Below are positions 51,270-64,000 of a stretch of DNA of 64,000 bases, piece by piece. The notes under the pieces were generated by a model, which saw nothing but the letters and a program-made list of their open reading frames with translations, was not told where the DNA came from and searched no databases. Position numbers and translations under genes: made by a program. How positions within the stretch are numbered: the first letter of the stretch is position 1; every line of letters begins with the position of its first letter. Location: assembly GCF_964340395.1 (NCBI RefSeq), contig NC_135556.1, forward strand, positions 13,886,410 through 13,950,409. Reading direction: 5' to 3'. The stretch is from Glandiceps talaboti. Taxonomy: Eukaryota; Hemichordata; Enteropneusta; Spengelidae.

Positions 51270-53150
51270 AAACAAAGGCTTTATAATAAAGCAAATAGAT
51301 CCCTTCAACTTCGTGACTGGTCTCCGTTTAAAAAAGAACAAACATACTTTAAAACACAGCTTCACCTAGAACACGAAAGTTACTTCTCGGCATCATTCCC
51401 CAAGTCTAGACATGGGAAATGGTAAATCACTCTGGTCGTATATTAAATCTAAACGTCAAGACAAATTTGGATCAAATGGAAAACGTCACTCTGATGCGAC
51501 ATCAAAAGCCGACGTTCTCAACAAACAATACCGATCTGTTTTTACACATATACATGAAGATAAAACTAATATCCCCGACAAGGGAACCAGTCTATACCAG
51601 ATATTAAAATCAATGTAGATGATACCACCAAACTTCTCAAAAATATCAACGTAAATTAAGCAAGTGGTCCAGACATTTTAGCCAGAATCTTAAAAGAAAC
51701 TGCTGATACCTCTGAACAAATGCCACAGATCATTTTCACTCGCGCACTTGAAACTTAGTCTTCCTCACGATTGGCTCAACTCATTTGTAACACCCACTTT
51801 CAAGAAAAATGACCGAACTGATCCCACCAACTATAGACCCATATCTCTGACTCCAATATCATAACCCACAGCAATGTATATACAAATCTAGAGAAATTCA
51901 ACATACTATAAACGACAGCAGGCAACACGGTTTTAGAAAAAGGCGTTCATGTGAAACACAACTGATTATCACAGTCGACGATCTAGGACACAAATAAACC
52001 TACAGATCTAATAATTCTTGACTTAACAAAAGCATTCGATGTCGTTCCACACCAACGCCTGTCATACAAACTGCAATATTACGGAATTTGAGGTAAAACT
52101 ATGAAGTGGATGGAATCCTTTCTAACCATGCGACGATAACGTGTTGCTGTTGATGGAGAACTTTCAACACCAATCTCAGTTGACGCGGGTGTCCCACAGG
52201 GTACCGTATTAGGGCCTCTTCTCTTTCTTTTATATCTACATGACATCTCCAAAAACATATCTAAAGACACTAATTTTCGCCTCTTAGTAGATGAATGCCT
52301 TTTATACAGACAAATCAACTCTCCGAACGACGCTCTCCAGCTTCAAAAAGATCTTGATTCTCTCGTTTCCTGGACTGACAAATGGAACATGACGTTCAAT
52401 TCATCTAGGTGTTACGTCATGCACATCTCCCTCGAACACAAACCGTATACACATACCTAATAAATCAAAGAGGAAGCACTTGAAACTGTAAAACATCATC
52501 CATTTTGGGAATTGAGACATCAAACGACCTTAAATGGAAACACCACATTAAGGGCATAGTAGCTAAAACCAACAGAACATTAGGATTTCCGGAACCTAAA
52601 ACCCGCACCCAAAGACATCAAAACAAAGTCATATTTTACATTTGTACGTCCTATCCTAGAATATGGATGTTAACGTTGTACCTGGGACCCGCATACAACT
52701 ACTGACAAACATGACGTTGAAATGGTTCAAAGACGGGCTGCCCGTGTTCTTCTTCAACGCTACACCAAAATAGAAAGTGTTACATCAATGCTAAGGGAGC
52801 TTCAATGGGAACCCTTAGAAAACAGGCGAAAGTGCTCCAGGCTAACCATGGCATATAAAGCATTACATGGAAAAGTTGAATTACCAACAGAGCAATACTT
52901 CAAATGTACAACAAAATATATCAACCAGACGATCTCATTCGCACATGTTCCATGGAATACCACCAAAACCAAATACATGCAAATACTCATATTATCCCCA
53001 CATTGTAAATGACTGGAATAATCTCACAAATGACATTGTCTGCTCTACATCTACCGAAGTTTCGAACGAACAAGTATCAGAACACATTAACTCTTTTCAC
53101 CGTTACTAGTGTTGTCCACACACGTACACACTCACAAACTTGGTGTGATA
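51270..53150 (+). pseudogene. jockey/CR1-like LINE relic, 5'-truncated
   Basis: Plus-strand fragments give most of an RT and C-terminus in order: GNGKSLWSYIKSKR (51413), NKQYRSVF (51514), an RQHGFRKRRSCETQL-like block (51930), LNKSIRCRS/DFSKAFD-like (52025), GVPQGTVLGPLLF-like (52190), NFRLLVDECLLYRQ (52272-52313), SLVSWTDKWNMTFNSSRC (52360-52412), LGIETSNDLKWKHHIKGIV (52506-52562), VQRRAARVLLQRY (52722-52760) and HIVNDWNNLTND (52997-53033). The catalytic box reads LVDE instead of F/YADD. At least ten stops or shifts. No endonuclease upstream, as expected of a 5'-truncated insertion. Confidence 0.8.
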
Positions 53151-53154
53151 CATA

Positions 53155-53350
53155 TTAGTAATACCGAGTAAATAGGATTAGAATTAGAATATATATTGCA
53201 AAGATAACAGAATTGGTTAGGCAGGTGTATTGCAAGTGGATATATATCTTAAAGGGTGATACATATCTTCCTAGCAGCAACAAGACCATGCCAATAGCAA
53301 CAGCCAAATGACGGTGTATATGGTAAAAATAACAACAGGGATAGCTAGGC
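53155..53350. repeat. family B cores, right of LINE insertion
   Basis: TATATTGCAAAGATAACAGAATTGG, then CAACAAGACCATGCCAATAGCAACAGCC blocks, the continuation of the array at 50930-51260. Confidence 0.5.
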
Positions 53351-53679
53351 AAGGAGAGAAAAAAAAACGATTCTACCATAAAGAATGACAAACATAACAG
53401 TGAACAATTTTCACAACTCATAGAATGAAGTCCAAAGCCATAAGCTAATTACGATGATATATATATTTCATGGACGCTTTTGACCTGCTTCATTAGGTGA
53501 TATTAAACAAGAACAAGAAAAACTTCACCACATAGTTGAACTGTTTCTAGACAATGCTCAACTCATACAACATTTGAGGTTCACCTTGTCCATGTCCTCT
53601 AAAAATGTTATTTCAACCGCTAGGTTGATTGTTTAACTCAGTACAACAAATTGCCCTGGCCTATACTTTATATGACATA

Positions 53680-54146
53680 TGCGCAGTTATGGTTAACATA
53701 TGTACTAAATTATATTGAATTGGAGTATGCATTTTTAGGATATAACCTAATTACCGAAATTCATTAATTATGCACATTATTCATTAAAGCTTTAAGCTAA
53801 ATCAACAAACCTTATAGGACATATGCGTCTTGTTATATTTAACATATGCAACAAATTAGATTCAATTTGAAGTACGTGTCCAATGATATAGGCTTATTAC
53901 TCAAAACCATTAATTAAAAATAACTATTTAATGCTCACTGGATGTTTACCAAAATCTAGTCAGTTCTTGCCATTAGCATATGGAAGATGTGTAGCAAATT
54001 TCATTATAATTGAGCCAGCCGTTTTTAAGAAAATGATGACACAGACAGACACAGACACAGACGGACGGACGGACATACACACACACACACACACACAGGC
54101 AGACAGACATCCCCCTTTTAATACCTCCCATACCCTTAGGTGAGGT
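53680..54146 (+). mobile_element. pearl/Helitron-like element, family A (plus)
   Basis: Two to three cores, then GTTTACCAAAATCTAGTCAGTTCTTGCC, ATTGAGCCAGCCGTTTTTAAG, a CAGACAGA/CGGACGGA/(CA)n microsatellite, and a terminal hairpin CCTCCCATACCCTTAGGTGAGG (54124-54145). Complete terminus in the same order as at 50320-50505. Confidence 0.6.
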
Positions 54147-54699
54147 AACCAGATTTAAACTGAATGCCTTACGTGAGGGCATAGTTTTTAGTCATTTCTA
54201 CAGACAATTGTTGGAATACAACAGAACAATAAGCAATAAGTTATTGTTTCTCATTGATTGCTAATTGCCCATTGCTGTTCGTGATCTCCTGGCCAACGAC
54301 ATGTAATGTGAAGCTTTATAGAACGTTGTAGCATAGCACTCACCGTAGAAAGAGATTTAATGGCCAAAAACAATTTTTTTTTCTGGTCAGCACCCATCAC
54401 TTAAGTACCCCCTTCCCGCATTATTTTTTTCTGCCGTAAGCCAATTCAGTCTATATGACAAAACACAAACGTAACTCTCCCTACATTAATTGCCACCAGT
54501 GAAGACAACTGCAAAACTAATCATGAACTAGCCTATGACATATGCCCCACATACACACTTGCTGTAAAGTACTAAATAAAAAGAACAGTAACTGCAATGA
54601 TAAGTAGATTGATTAACATTTGTTGAGAATGTAAAAAAAAATCCCATCGTCGCACCACTTTAGACAACATTTCCCTTATGGGAGGCATTCAGATTAAAT

Positions 54700-55509
54700 C
54701 TGGTTGTAAGTTGCTATAACTCATTTGGAGTCTGACTGAGTACTTTATAGCTAGAGTGATTTTAATGCATAACAAAATTTTTCATTAAAACTGTAAGCTA
54801 TATCAACAAATTTTATAGGACATATCCGCTTTGTTATGGTTAACGTATGTACTAAATATATTGAAATTCAAGTATGCATCCTTATGATATATCCTAATTA
54901 CCGAAAATCATTATTCATGCAAATTCGTTATTTAAAATAACACTGTAATGTACATCAACAAACTTTATGTTTAATGTATGAAGTAAATTATATTGAAATT
55001 ATGTACTGAATTATATTGAAATTGAAGTATGTATTCTTAAGATATAGGCTAATTACCGAAAATCATTAATTGTTACAAATTATTCTCTACATCTTCAAGC
55101 AAAATCAACAAACTTGATAGGACATATGTGTTTCCTTATGGTTAACATATGTACTAAATTATTTTGAATTTGAAGTATGCATTCTTAAGATATAGCCTAA
55201 TTACCAAAAATTATTAATTATGCAAATTATTCATCAATACTGTAAGGTACATCAACAAATGTTATAGGACATGTATGTTGTTATGTTTAACGAATATACT
55301 AAATTATATTGAAATTGAAGTATGCAGTCTTAAGATATTGCTTAATTATTTGATTTCATTGACATGCAAATTTCCCTAATCAAACATTAACAGATCTGGT
55401 TCAAAACTTAATCAGGTCGGGCCATTACCCAAAACATTATATGTACCAAATTTCATTATAATTGAGCCAGTCGTTTTTAAGAAAATGATCGCACACATGA
55501 AAACACACA

Positions 55510-55543
<34 letters not shown>

Positions 55544-55580
55544 TTTCTGCCCTAAAGTATCTCCTTCCTTACGGAAGGAA
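54700..55580 (+). mobile_element. pearl/Helitron-like element, family A (plus)
   Basis: About five cores, then AATTGAGCCAGTCGTTTTTAAG, (CA)n at 55504-55542, and the terminal hairpin CCTTCCTTACGGAAGG (55563-55578). Confidence 0.6.
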
Positions 55581-55599
55581 AAATTGAATTGGCAAGTGT

Positions 55600-56630
55600 G
55601 ACAACGAAACAAGGGCAGACTGACTTTATCTTTCTGTCCATATGCTGGCAGCATAATATTATTCCAAAAGGTGTCTTGGTTAGAAATCTACTTAAATCAA
55701 CATATTCCACAGCTTATTCAGGCAATTGATGTCGGATACTGTCAGAGAAATTGCATAACCACCTTATTTATGTAATACTCTACTGCAAGCAGGGGAAAAT
55801 TAACAACCACCAAGCAGGTCTGACCAACTAACTTGTAAATGTGCCTACAACACACGCTCAAGCCATTGAAAATATTAACCACAAAGCTAATCATATTTAT
55901 TACCAACAATTCCACAACCTGTAAATAATCAAAGATAAGACGTTTTTCGTATCTGACATAGTAAACCAGATACAACAACCCAAAAAACACTGACAGCAAT
56001 CAATCAGAAACTGTTGTAAACCATATGTAAATCTGTATGTGTTTTGTTATGTATTATTGCCCAAACAAACCACTTGACAAGCTGCAAATTTGTGGTTACC
56101 TGGAAACATTTTTATATATCTATACCTAAAAATATTTCCATGAAAACTTAACTCTATGCCTACTACCCAAACAGATTTGCAGCCAAAAGATGAAGACTTT
56201 ACATGGACATCACCAGATTGATGTAATCCTAAGCTCGACCTTTACATCAGCTGCTTCCATAATTATACCAGACATACTCAATAAACAATCTAGACTTATC
56301 CTATCTTTATTATTCCACACCTGTGTTGGACTCATTCTTGGTGGTAACATGGACTCCCATTACTCGGATCAGGGGATGTTTACACTCACGGCTTAATACG
56401 CTAATTGGGCAAATAACTAGTGAGTTTGTTCTTGAATTAGTAAGCTACCAATTAATGCAAAGCTGATAAGCTCCGATAAGACATTGATATCACATAGGAA
56501 ATAGTAAGAAAAAACAGTGAGAGGAAACTTTATTTGAAATATACAGAAAATAATATTAGAAATCCGGAAAATCGCGATAACAAAACTGATTATTTGTCCT
56601 GTTCCCTGTGGTATCATGCAGGCTAATTGT
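55600..56630. other. intron sequence, no feature recognised
   Basis: No splice-bounded phase-1 exon and no repeat matched to the rest of the window. The frames at 55742-55999 and 56190-56396 lack support. Confidence 0.45.
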
Positions 56631-56631
56631 T

Positions 56632-57087
56632 TTAGCCGATCGAACATTTAAAATGAACCACGCTATCTTCGAGACTTGAGAGTTCACGTCAGATGAGTCA
56701 CAATGCATCGGCGATTTTCGGGCTTTACATTTCTGTAAGTTTCACACAACGTGGCCTTACACTAGCTTTGAACTTTCGCGTTGGTGGATTTTGACTACGT
56801 CCTCTTCACATACTATGTTATTAGGGTAAAGGCCATATAAATTGTGACAATCACACTCTAATGATCGGCTTATCACGGCTCGATCCCTTCGTGGACTTTC
56901 GAAACACCGAGTCACATGTACTGTTATCAATGATATTAAAGTAACCGAGTATCTAAACGTCACAGTCATGCATGGCTGTCTCATAGCCTGGAAGAAAAAC
57001 TTTTGATGTGAGTTCGTCAAGCACCATTATTTATTCCGTAGTTTTGTTACACTCGCTTACAATTTGTATAAAATTCCCGATGTCGTA
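56632..57087. repeat. 1.2-kb dispersed repeat, second copy, left half
   Basis: Matches 22672-23305 with substitutions and a few deletions, from TTTTAGCCGATCGAACATTT to CCCGATGTCGTA, where the 4-kb element begins. Its right half resumes at 61155. Confidence 0.75.
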
Positions 57088-57473
57088 CAACCGACATTTG
57101 TAATAATTGCCGAAATTTGTAATAACGCCGATATTTGTAATAAAAATCACGTTTTTCATGTAATAAAACCGACATTTATAATAATTGCCGAAATTTGTAA
57201 TAATTTCTATGAACGACAAATGTAATAAAATTGCCGATATTTGTAATAAATTTCAGAAAAACAATGTAATAAAATTGCTGAAATTTGTAATGAAAAATTA
57301 CATTAAGGAGGGTCCTTCCTTCCACACTAAAACATGGGTTATCTAAATAAAGAAATATAAGATTGCAAAAACATCACGTCTAACGAAAGTAGATTTAACG
57401 AGCATTAATTGAATTGATTAATATGATAATTAATTGCACAATTAACCAAGTTCTTATTATTTCAATCAATCCG

Positions 57474-57480
<7 letters not shown>

Positions 57481-57554
<74 letters not shown>
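57481..57554. repeat. (TA)n microsatellite
   Basis: TA run of about 74 bp within the 4-kb element. Confidence 0.9.
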
Positions 57555-57557
<3 letters not shown>

Positions 57558-57727
57558 ATGAGGAAGTGCAAGAATGATTGAACAAACAAACGAACGAACG
57601 AAATAACGAACAAAGAAATGGATGAATGAATGAATGAATGAATGAATGAATGAACGAATTAATTAGTTAGTTAGTTAATGGATGGGTGGGTGACATTCAT
57701 TTGAAGGAACTAATTAATTAATTGACG

Positions 57728-57893
57728 GATGAATGAATGAATGAATGAATGAATGAATGAATGAATGAATGAATGAATGAATGAATGAATGAATGAATGA
57801 ATGAATGAACGAACGAACGAACGAACGAACGAACGAACGAACGAACGAACGAACGAACGAACGAACGAACGAACGAACGAACGAACGAACGAA
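57728..57893. repeat. (GAAT)n changing to (GAAC)n
   Basis: About 80 bp of GAAT units, then about 85 bp in which every unit is GAAC. The switch is abrupt near 57808. Confidence 0.95.
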
Positions 57894-58525
57894 CAAATTA
57901 ATTAATGGATGGTTGGATGGATGAATGAATGAATGAATGTACACTGTGTAATTCTTAGCGGAGTTTTGTTATATTTTGCAAGTTGCCGGGGATACTGAGC
58001 AATTCGACAGAATATATTAGAAACTATGTGTTCGCATGACATTTACATGGAATTTGTGAGATTTGTCGCCACTGATGTGTATCGATTTGACTTATACCAT
58101 CAATGTTGAGTACAGCAGCCCCCTTTCATATAATTAGTGATTTTCTATTCTTCATCAATCTATTCAATTTTAGTGGCGTTTTCGAGGATGTGCATGGTTT
58201 AGTGAACTGTGCACTATACGTAGTAGTTCATCATTTTAAATCTGATTTCAGGGATTTCAGGGATAGTTGACCAGTAGAGTCGGGAATGAGTTCATGAGTT
58301 CTGATTTAGATGAAAGATTGAAAAAAGGGGAGAATAACATCTCCCCAATCCCTTTCTCTAAAATAATGAAATCTTATCTCCATTTCAATTAAATTATTAT
58401 TTTGTGTATTTCAATTTTGAACTTGTTGAATGTTTTATAATAGCACAGCCAAATGTTGTTGTGGCCACTATATATAACATTACAACTTTTTTTGTACATT
58501 TACAGAGACTTGTACCAATTACGAA

Positions 58526-59320
58526 TACACTTGTAATAAAATTGCCAACATTTTTAATAAACTGACGACATTTGTAATAAACTAACGACATTTGTAACAA
58601 AATTGCAAACATTTGTAATAAACTAATGATAATTGTAATAAAATTGCCGACATTTGTAATAAACTATGACATTTGTAATAAAATTGCTGACTATTGTAAT
58701 AAAATTGCCGACATTTGTAATAAACTATGACATTTGTAATAAAATTGCTGACATTTGTAATAAACTAATGACATTTGTAGCAAAATTGCCAACATTTGTA
58801 ATAAACTAATGATAATTGTAATAAAATTGACGACATTTATAATAAACTATGACATTTGTCATAAAATTGTTGACTATTGTAATAAAATTGCTGACATTTG
58901 TAATTTGTAATAAACTAATGACATTTGTAATAAACTAAGGACACTTGTAATAACATTGCCGACATTTGTAATAAACTAACGGCATTTGTAATAAACTGAT
59001 GATATTTGTAATAAAATTGTAGACATTTATAATAAACTAACGACATTTGTAATAAAATTGCCGACATTTGTAATTTGTAATAAACTAACGACATTTGTAA
59101 TAAACTACGGACACTTGTAATAACATTGCCAACATTTGTAATAAACCAACGATAATTGTAATAAAATTGCCGACATTTGTAATAAACTAACGACATTTGT
59201 AATAAAATTGCTGACATTTGTAAAAAACTAACGACATTTGTAATAAAATTGCCGACATTTGTAATAAACTAACGACATTTGAAATACAATTACCAACATT
59301 TGTAACATTTGAATTAAAAA
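58526..59320. repeat. minisatellite of the TIR motif
   Basis: Roughly 40 copies of a unit of about 20-21 bp, ACATTTGTAATAAA followed by either ATTGCCG or CTAACG, often alternating to give a higher-order unit of about 40 bp. The unit is the same as the motif iterated in the element's TIRs. Minus-strand frames across it (YYKCRQF-type repeats) are artefacts. Confidence 0.9.
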
Positions 59321-60248
59321 CTGATAATAAAATTTACAATCAGTGCCTCATCTTCAACAATTCTAGATTTCAACAAATTAAACACCTGGATCTAAGAAAC
59401 TTTATTAAAATTCCCTGTGTAAGAACTTATTCTACAAGTTAAGCCATGGAAGTTTTCGCCGGTATTTAGCACCAAAAATTGATACAGAACTATATTGTTA
59501 TGTATTTACTTCTATGATTCAAATCCAAAATCTTTCCTTTACATATCGGAGTTTATCGTTGGTTGGCCTGTCATAGGCTTGTGTTAATAAAACCATCAGG
59601 CAAATATTGGCAAGCTATTATGTTTCTTTTTATACATAAGTACAATTAGTTCACAGACCAACAATAATCGAAACTAGAAACTGGCGTGTGTGTGTGTGTG
59701 TGTGTGTCGCTAGACTTTGGTGAGATATACATATAGCGATATACAATATCCATAGCACCAAGTGTCCATAATGTATGATATCTGAAATATTCGCCTTTAT
59801 GCATATTAATCTCTTCACACTCACGGACAAGAATATGTCGCTGTAGACTTATTGATGTACTAACTAACTTTACCATACCAATTACTTCTCAAGCCATTAT
59901 GAAGCTTTCAATTTTTGCCCCCAAATGCACCATACAATGGGTTGTGAAATCGCCGTTTCTATGTTTTCTAGAGAAATCAGTTTGTTGGTAGTCAACCGAC
60001 CAACTAACCAACCAACCAACACTTTGTCCGCAATGATATCATACAAGCACGAAGTGTTGATCAAGTGATGGATTGATGATGCTAGTTCGTATATTCACTC
60101 ATCACTCAGAAGTCTTTACAATCACAAACAACTCATACATTCGCCGCTTGTACACTAGAGGAAGTAATATTCAAGAACTAGATAAAATCAGGTTAGAAAA
60201 CATATTGAAATTACTTTTTAGCCACCCTCCATACACCCGTCTTTCCAT

Positions 60249-60280
<32 letters not shown>

Positions 60281-60507
60281 CAGTCAACCAACCGACCAGT
60301 CAACCAACCAACCAGTTTAACAACACGTCCGCCAATGATCAAAATTTACATTCGTTCAATAAAGCACGACGTGGTCATCAAGTGATGGAATTATGATTTG
60401 AACTGATGGGTTGGTACATGAGTACTGCTGGGTATATAATGTAGGTACTAGTAGGTAAGCATTGGATAGGTAGATAAGTAGGCTTATTATTGACTGATCG
60501 TATGATT

Positions 60508-60787
<280 letters not shown>

Positions 60788-61154
60788 GATTGGTTGATTG
60801 ACAAAGACTCAAAAGGCCAAGTGGCTGACATCATTGTTGTAAATTAATTCTAGGAAACCTGTAATGACGATATTTTAAATCCCTTCTAAGTTTAGAATGA
60901 GTAACTCCATTTCTTTGAAAGTCAGAGAGAAACCTCCTTAACCTTTATTATATCACAAACTTCGGCAGGTTTATTACACATTTTTTTCTGAAATTTATTA
61001 CAAATATCGGCTATTTTTATTACAATTGTCGTTCACAGAATTTATTACAAATGTCGTCAGTTTATTACAAATAACGGCAATTTATTACAAATGTCGGCAA
61101 TTTTACAAATTTCGATTTATTACCAATTTCGGCAATTATTACAAATGTCGGTTG

Positions 61155-61860
61155 TACAACGGTGTCGTGATGTGGAAATTTAATTTCAGGGAAAAGGTTC
61201 CCTTATTTTTAGTATGTGTCTTCAACGAAACACCAACAACAACTGCGTAGCAATGCCTGATACATGACCAGCAATATGGCTTCAAATCAAAACGTAGCCC
61301 ATATTCGAGTCAATTTAGTGGTCTGAGCCTGAGTTTGAGCCCATATGGAGAATGGTATGCATACTAATTAAAAGATTATCCAAAGTCTCCACCCTATTGA
61401 CGACTAATTAATGCGGTGACACCTTTATTGCGGGGGGGGGGGAACAAACACGTTTCCTTCTGTTGACAGTGTATCTCCTGTCATCACGTTCCATGGCCCT
61501 CCCAAAATACTACATTTTCTCCGTGTCTGTAGCAAAGGAGACACAACCAAATGGGAAGGTTTAATAAAGGAATTGCAAGTCACAGGAAACAGCTGTTGAA
61601 GTGTCTGTCGAATTTGAGAGGTTTTGTAGAGCGGAAAGAGCCTAATTATGCAAATTTGCCATTTTCTAAGCTCTTTATTTAGTACATGTTATGAAGTTCA
61701 AAACTATTTAGCCTGGCGTCGGACCGTCCCAGGTGTACCGAAAACATTTTCCTCGTAAAATAAATTGAGGGAACGGATAGATATCACGTCGACAAGTGTG
61801 AAAGACGTTAATTTATGCAAAAATTACAACTTTCGATGATTATTACAAGACAATGAGAGA
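61155..61860. repeat. 1.2-kb dispersed repeat, second copy, right half
   Basis: Continues the match to 23306-23830 (GTGTCGTGATGTGG, then CTCCCAAAATAC, then GTCTGTCGAATTTGAGA) after the 4-kb insertion, with one extra segment of about 150 bp near 61270-61420. Confidence 0.75.
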
Positions 61861-62138
61861 AAACTAAGCAAATCCAGGGAACATTTTTTTTAGTTTTGTA
61901 CTCAAGTTTCATTTACAGTTGAAAAAAAGACTGTATTTGACTGCTTGTTAAAGTTAAATGATTTTAAGTGAAAATCGACAAAAAACGCAGTTTTTGGGTA
62001 AAAATCCTTAATTGTATAGTGCTACCAGATAACCTCTAATTACTACACATATATTAACACGACTACACCAAATAATGACAAGTTGACATCAATCATTTCT
62101 AAAATCTTTGCTTCGTATAATGGGGACGTTATACTTAC

Positions 62139-62768
62139 CTATTCCATCCACATTGTTGACTCCTAAAGTGCCACTGCATATTGCAATACTCCCTGGATCC
62201 ATTGGAATTAGCTGGTCACCAATCACAGTAAAGTCCGAAAGTGTTTGGCCTTGAAAATCAATGCCGATCGATTGCCAGACACCACCACTATCCTCGGGCA
62301 TTATCAAGATATCATCACCATTGATGGACAATGCCAGCAGTTGATTGCCAAAACCCACAATAGTTCTAATAGGGGGAGTACTGGGATTTGGTTGAGACCA
62401 GACATCATGAATATTTTCTCGGAATATTAGCATGCGTTGCTGATTTAATGCAAAAATTGTTTCTTGTAAACTAGTTACTGCTACCACACAGCAACTTCCA
62501 GATACAACAGACCATTGAAAGGTTTCAAAAGATGTCATTACCTGTAAATCAGAATTTGTGCTGATACCAAGTAATGTGCCATCATACATGATCTCTATGT
62601 CTAAAGTGGGCGATTGTAGCGGAATTGGACCATAAAATTGATATGTTTCCCAGTAACCAACATACATCTCTATGGTGTTGCTCCCCAACATCGCCAAATC
62701 AGTGTCTGTGGGAAGATTAGCTTCTCTGGATATTCTCCTCTGATTCATTTTCTGCAACAGCTGTTTGT
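62139..62768 (-). CDS. propeller-domain exon 1 (first visible, most diverged)
   Basis: 630 bp, 210 codons, acceptor AATATTCTGTTTACAG, donor GTAAGT, phase 1 at both ends. Residues 1-25 are a Lys/Arg/Gln-rich lead. Four repeats start near 32, 72, 110 and 150, with GPIPLQSP, DGTLLGIS, FQWSVVSGSCCV (Ser-Cys-Cys at 92-94) and VWSQPNPS. It follows the common pattern but is the most distant from the array copies; the fourth repeat keeps VWQSIGI and a Trp-less tail. The open frame continues upstream of the acceptor to an ATG at 62853, so an alternative start there cannot be fully excluded, but the acceptor and phase match the other exons. Confidence 0.68.
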
Positions 62769-62989
62769 CTGTAAACAGAATATTAATCATGTAACCGATG
62801 TAAACCAAATGCCTTCTGTAGATTTTGGTTTCTTGTTCCTCCACACATTGCATTGCAAGTGCATATAATTTTTAACTGTTACAGCATTGAAGTATGAAGT
62901 AATGACGATGGTGCCTTCACTTGATAAAACCCAAAGCTATCATATGTGGGACGATAGCGTCAACAAATTTTTGGCGCGTTACACTAAAT

Positions 62990-63560
62990 TATGAGCAACA
63001 ATTTTTTTGAATGTATCCCCTACACGGTAATTGTCATTAATTATGCAAAATAGCCAGTGATAGGCAAGTTATACCTGTCAGAGCTGAAGGACATATGCGC
63101 CACGATGCTGTTAATATATGTTACGTGAAATGACACTATGTGCCCGCAACCTTGATATCACATGATTTGCAAATTAATTTAATTATGCAAATTACTGAGT
63201 CATGCCAGATATGTTTCATAGAATCATTACAAAATCCAATAAATTTGATGCAATTAATATATTGAAAGCCACTTTTTGTTATTAAATGAAATCAGTTGTA
63301 CAAATAAGTCGGATATATACAATTCACTCTAATCATACATGTAGGACAGATGTCACATGATGTTACCACTCTATATGTTATCTAGATCTGTGTTGAATAA
63401 GTTAACATTCTGAGCTACCATAAATGATTTATCGCCTTACTTGGTAAATATCGTTAATGCAAATGACGAATGTAAATTACATGTTATATCATAATACATA
63501 TGTTGACTGAAGTTGGGGACAACATCATATGTCTGTTTCGAATTCATCGAAGGACTATGT
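62990..63560. repeat. family A core repeats, diverged
   Basis: About three worn units (TCATTAATTATGCAAAATAGCC, GGACATATGCGCCACGATG, ATTTGCAAATTAATTTAATTATGC-like blocks) without termini. Confidence 0.5.
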
Positions 63561-63799
63561 GTCACCCCAACACATACTGCTTATTGATGGCGAAACCTAA
63601 GGAAATTAGTCTGTGTTACGTGACCCACAGGCCTGAGCGAACCTGACGTATGATGTTTCACGAGCGTAATCTATCAACATGTGTTTTGTAACACACCACA
63701 TCATTTCCCACACTACATGCTGTGCTTAAAAATTAAACAGTACATGTTTGTACACCATTTCCATATGAAACAGTGAAGATAGTTCGGAAAATTTACTAA

Positions 63800-63990
63800 G
63801 TGACCGGTCAGTTTCTTTGGCCTGGTGAATTGGTAGGGGTCACCCTGTTTTGAAAAGTTTGGATAGGGGCATCACTCTGCTTTGGATTGTGACGGAAGAA
63901 AAAAGCTATTTCTACAAAGGCATGACGTTGTCTGAACTGTAGAATTTGTTTGCTCCCTGTTTCTTACCTATATTCTTTAATATCACTTCA
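63800..63990. repeat. dispersed C-rich repeat, inverted copy
   Basis: Reverse-complement match of 10796-11035: GACCGGTCAGTTTCT, GGTCACCCTGTTTTGAAAAG, GGAAGAAAAAAGC and ATATTCTTTAATAT. No exon was recognised between 62769 and the window edge. Confidence 0.6.
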
Positions 63991-64000
63991 CCTAGAGTTA

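Noticed and set aside
57714-57944. Phe/Val/Arg/Ser and Ile/His/Ser repeat frame
   Set aside because: Translation of (GAAT)n/(GAAC)n microsatellite.
58915-59217. 100-codon YYKCRQF-repeat frame
   Set aside because: Translation of the 20-bp minisatellite of the 4-kb element; no codon-level constraint is visible.
62769-62853. Extension of propeller exon 1 to an ATG at 62853
   Set aside because: The frame is open, but a good acceptor in the common phase lies at 62769-62771 and all sister exons start at an acceptor. Kept only as an alternative.

Overview
The window reads as AT-rich nuclear DNA of a metazoan, most likely a marine invertebrate. Coding capacity is sparse and split into short exons with GT/AG borders. 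The rest is introns full of microsatellites, LINE relics, hairpin elements and 'pearl'/Helitron-like repeats whose tandem cores end in a hairpin. No bacterial-type gene, rRNA, tRNA or CRISPR array was recognised. The exact phylum cannot be fixed from sequence alone; pearl-like elements are best known from bivalve molluscs.

The main content is one minus-strand gene, or a tightly packed family read as one gene, running from about 62.8 kb down to about 6.4 kb. I could place 14 exons. Six are large (579-705 bp, at 62.1, 41.8, 35.9, 28.9, 19.2 and 8.3 kb). Each encodes one domain of about four 40-residue repeats that resemble tectonin/tachylectin-2-type beta-propeller blades. Four short exons (75-81 bp, at 47.1, 40.2, 34.3 and 27.3 kb) encode Gly/Ser/Thr linkers that alternate with the propeller exons. 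Three small exons and a terminal exon with a stop codon (7.6 to 6.5 kb) finish the protein, followed by AATAAA signals. Every border is phase 1, so the frame stays open through all 14 exons (about 1,403 codons). The start codon, and any signal peptide, must lie beyond the right edge. The protein looks like a chain of lectin-like propellers joined by flexible linkers; ligand and location are unknown.

The middle (about 24.8-44.2 kb) is a tandem triplication carrying three near-identical linker+propeller units. Spacing is about 7.0 kb between units 1 and 2 and 5.9 kb between units 2 and 3. The difference comes from a 1.67 kb deletion at the unit 2/3 junction (38,634) plus two hairpin-type insertions that are each absent from a sister unit. 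Identity is patchy along the units, as expected from gene conversion. The propeller exons differ mostly by amino-acid-changing substitutions.

Other regions: 1-6 kb holds hairpin elements and a broken LTR-retrotransposon gag. 9-18 kb holds a 1.3 kb duplication, a nested foldback element, a perfect 34-bp hairpin and long simple repeats. 21-25.5 kb and 46-55.6 kb hold pearl/Helitron-like arrays and three LINE relics. 56.6-61.9 kb is a repeat copy split by a 4,067-bp terminal-inverted-repeat element whose TIR motif is amplified inside it. Exon calls are by eye; transcript data would be needed to prove the splicing.
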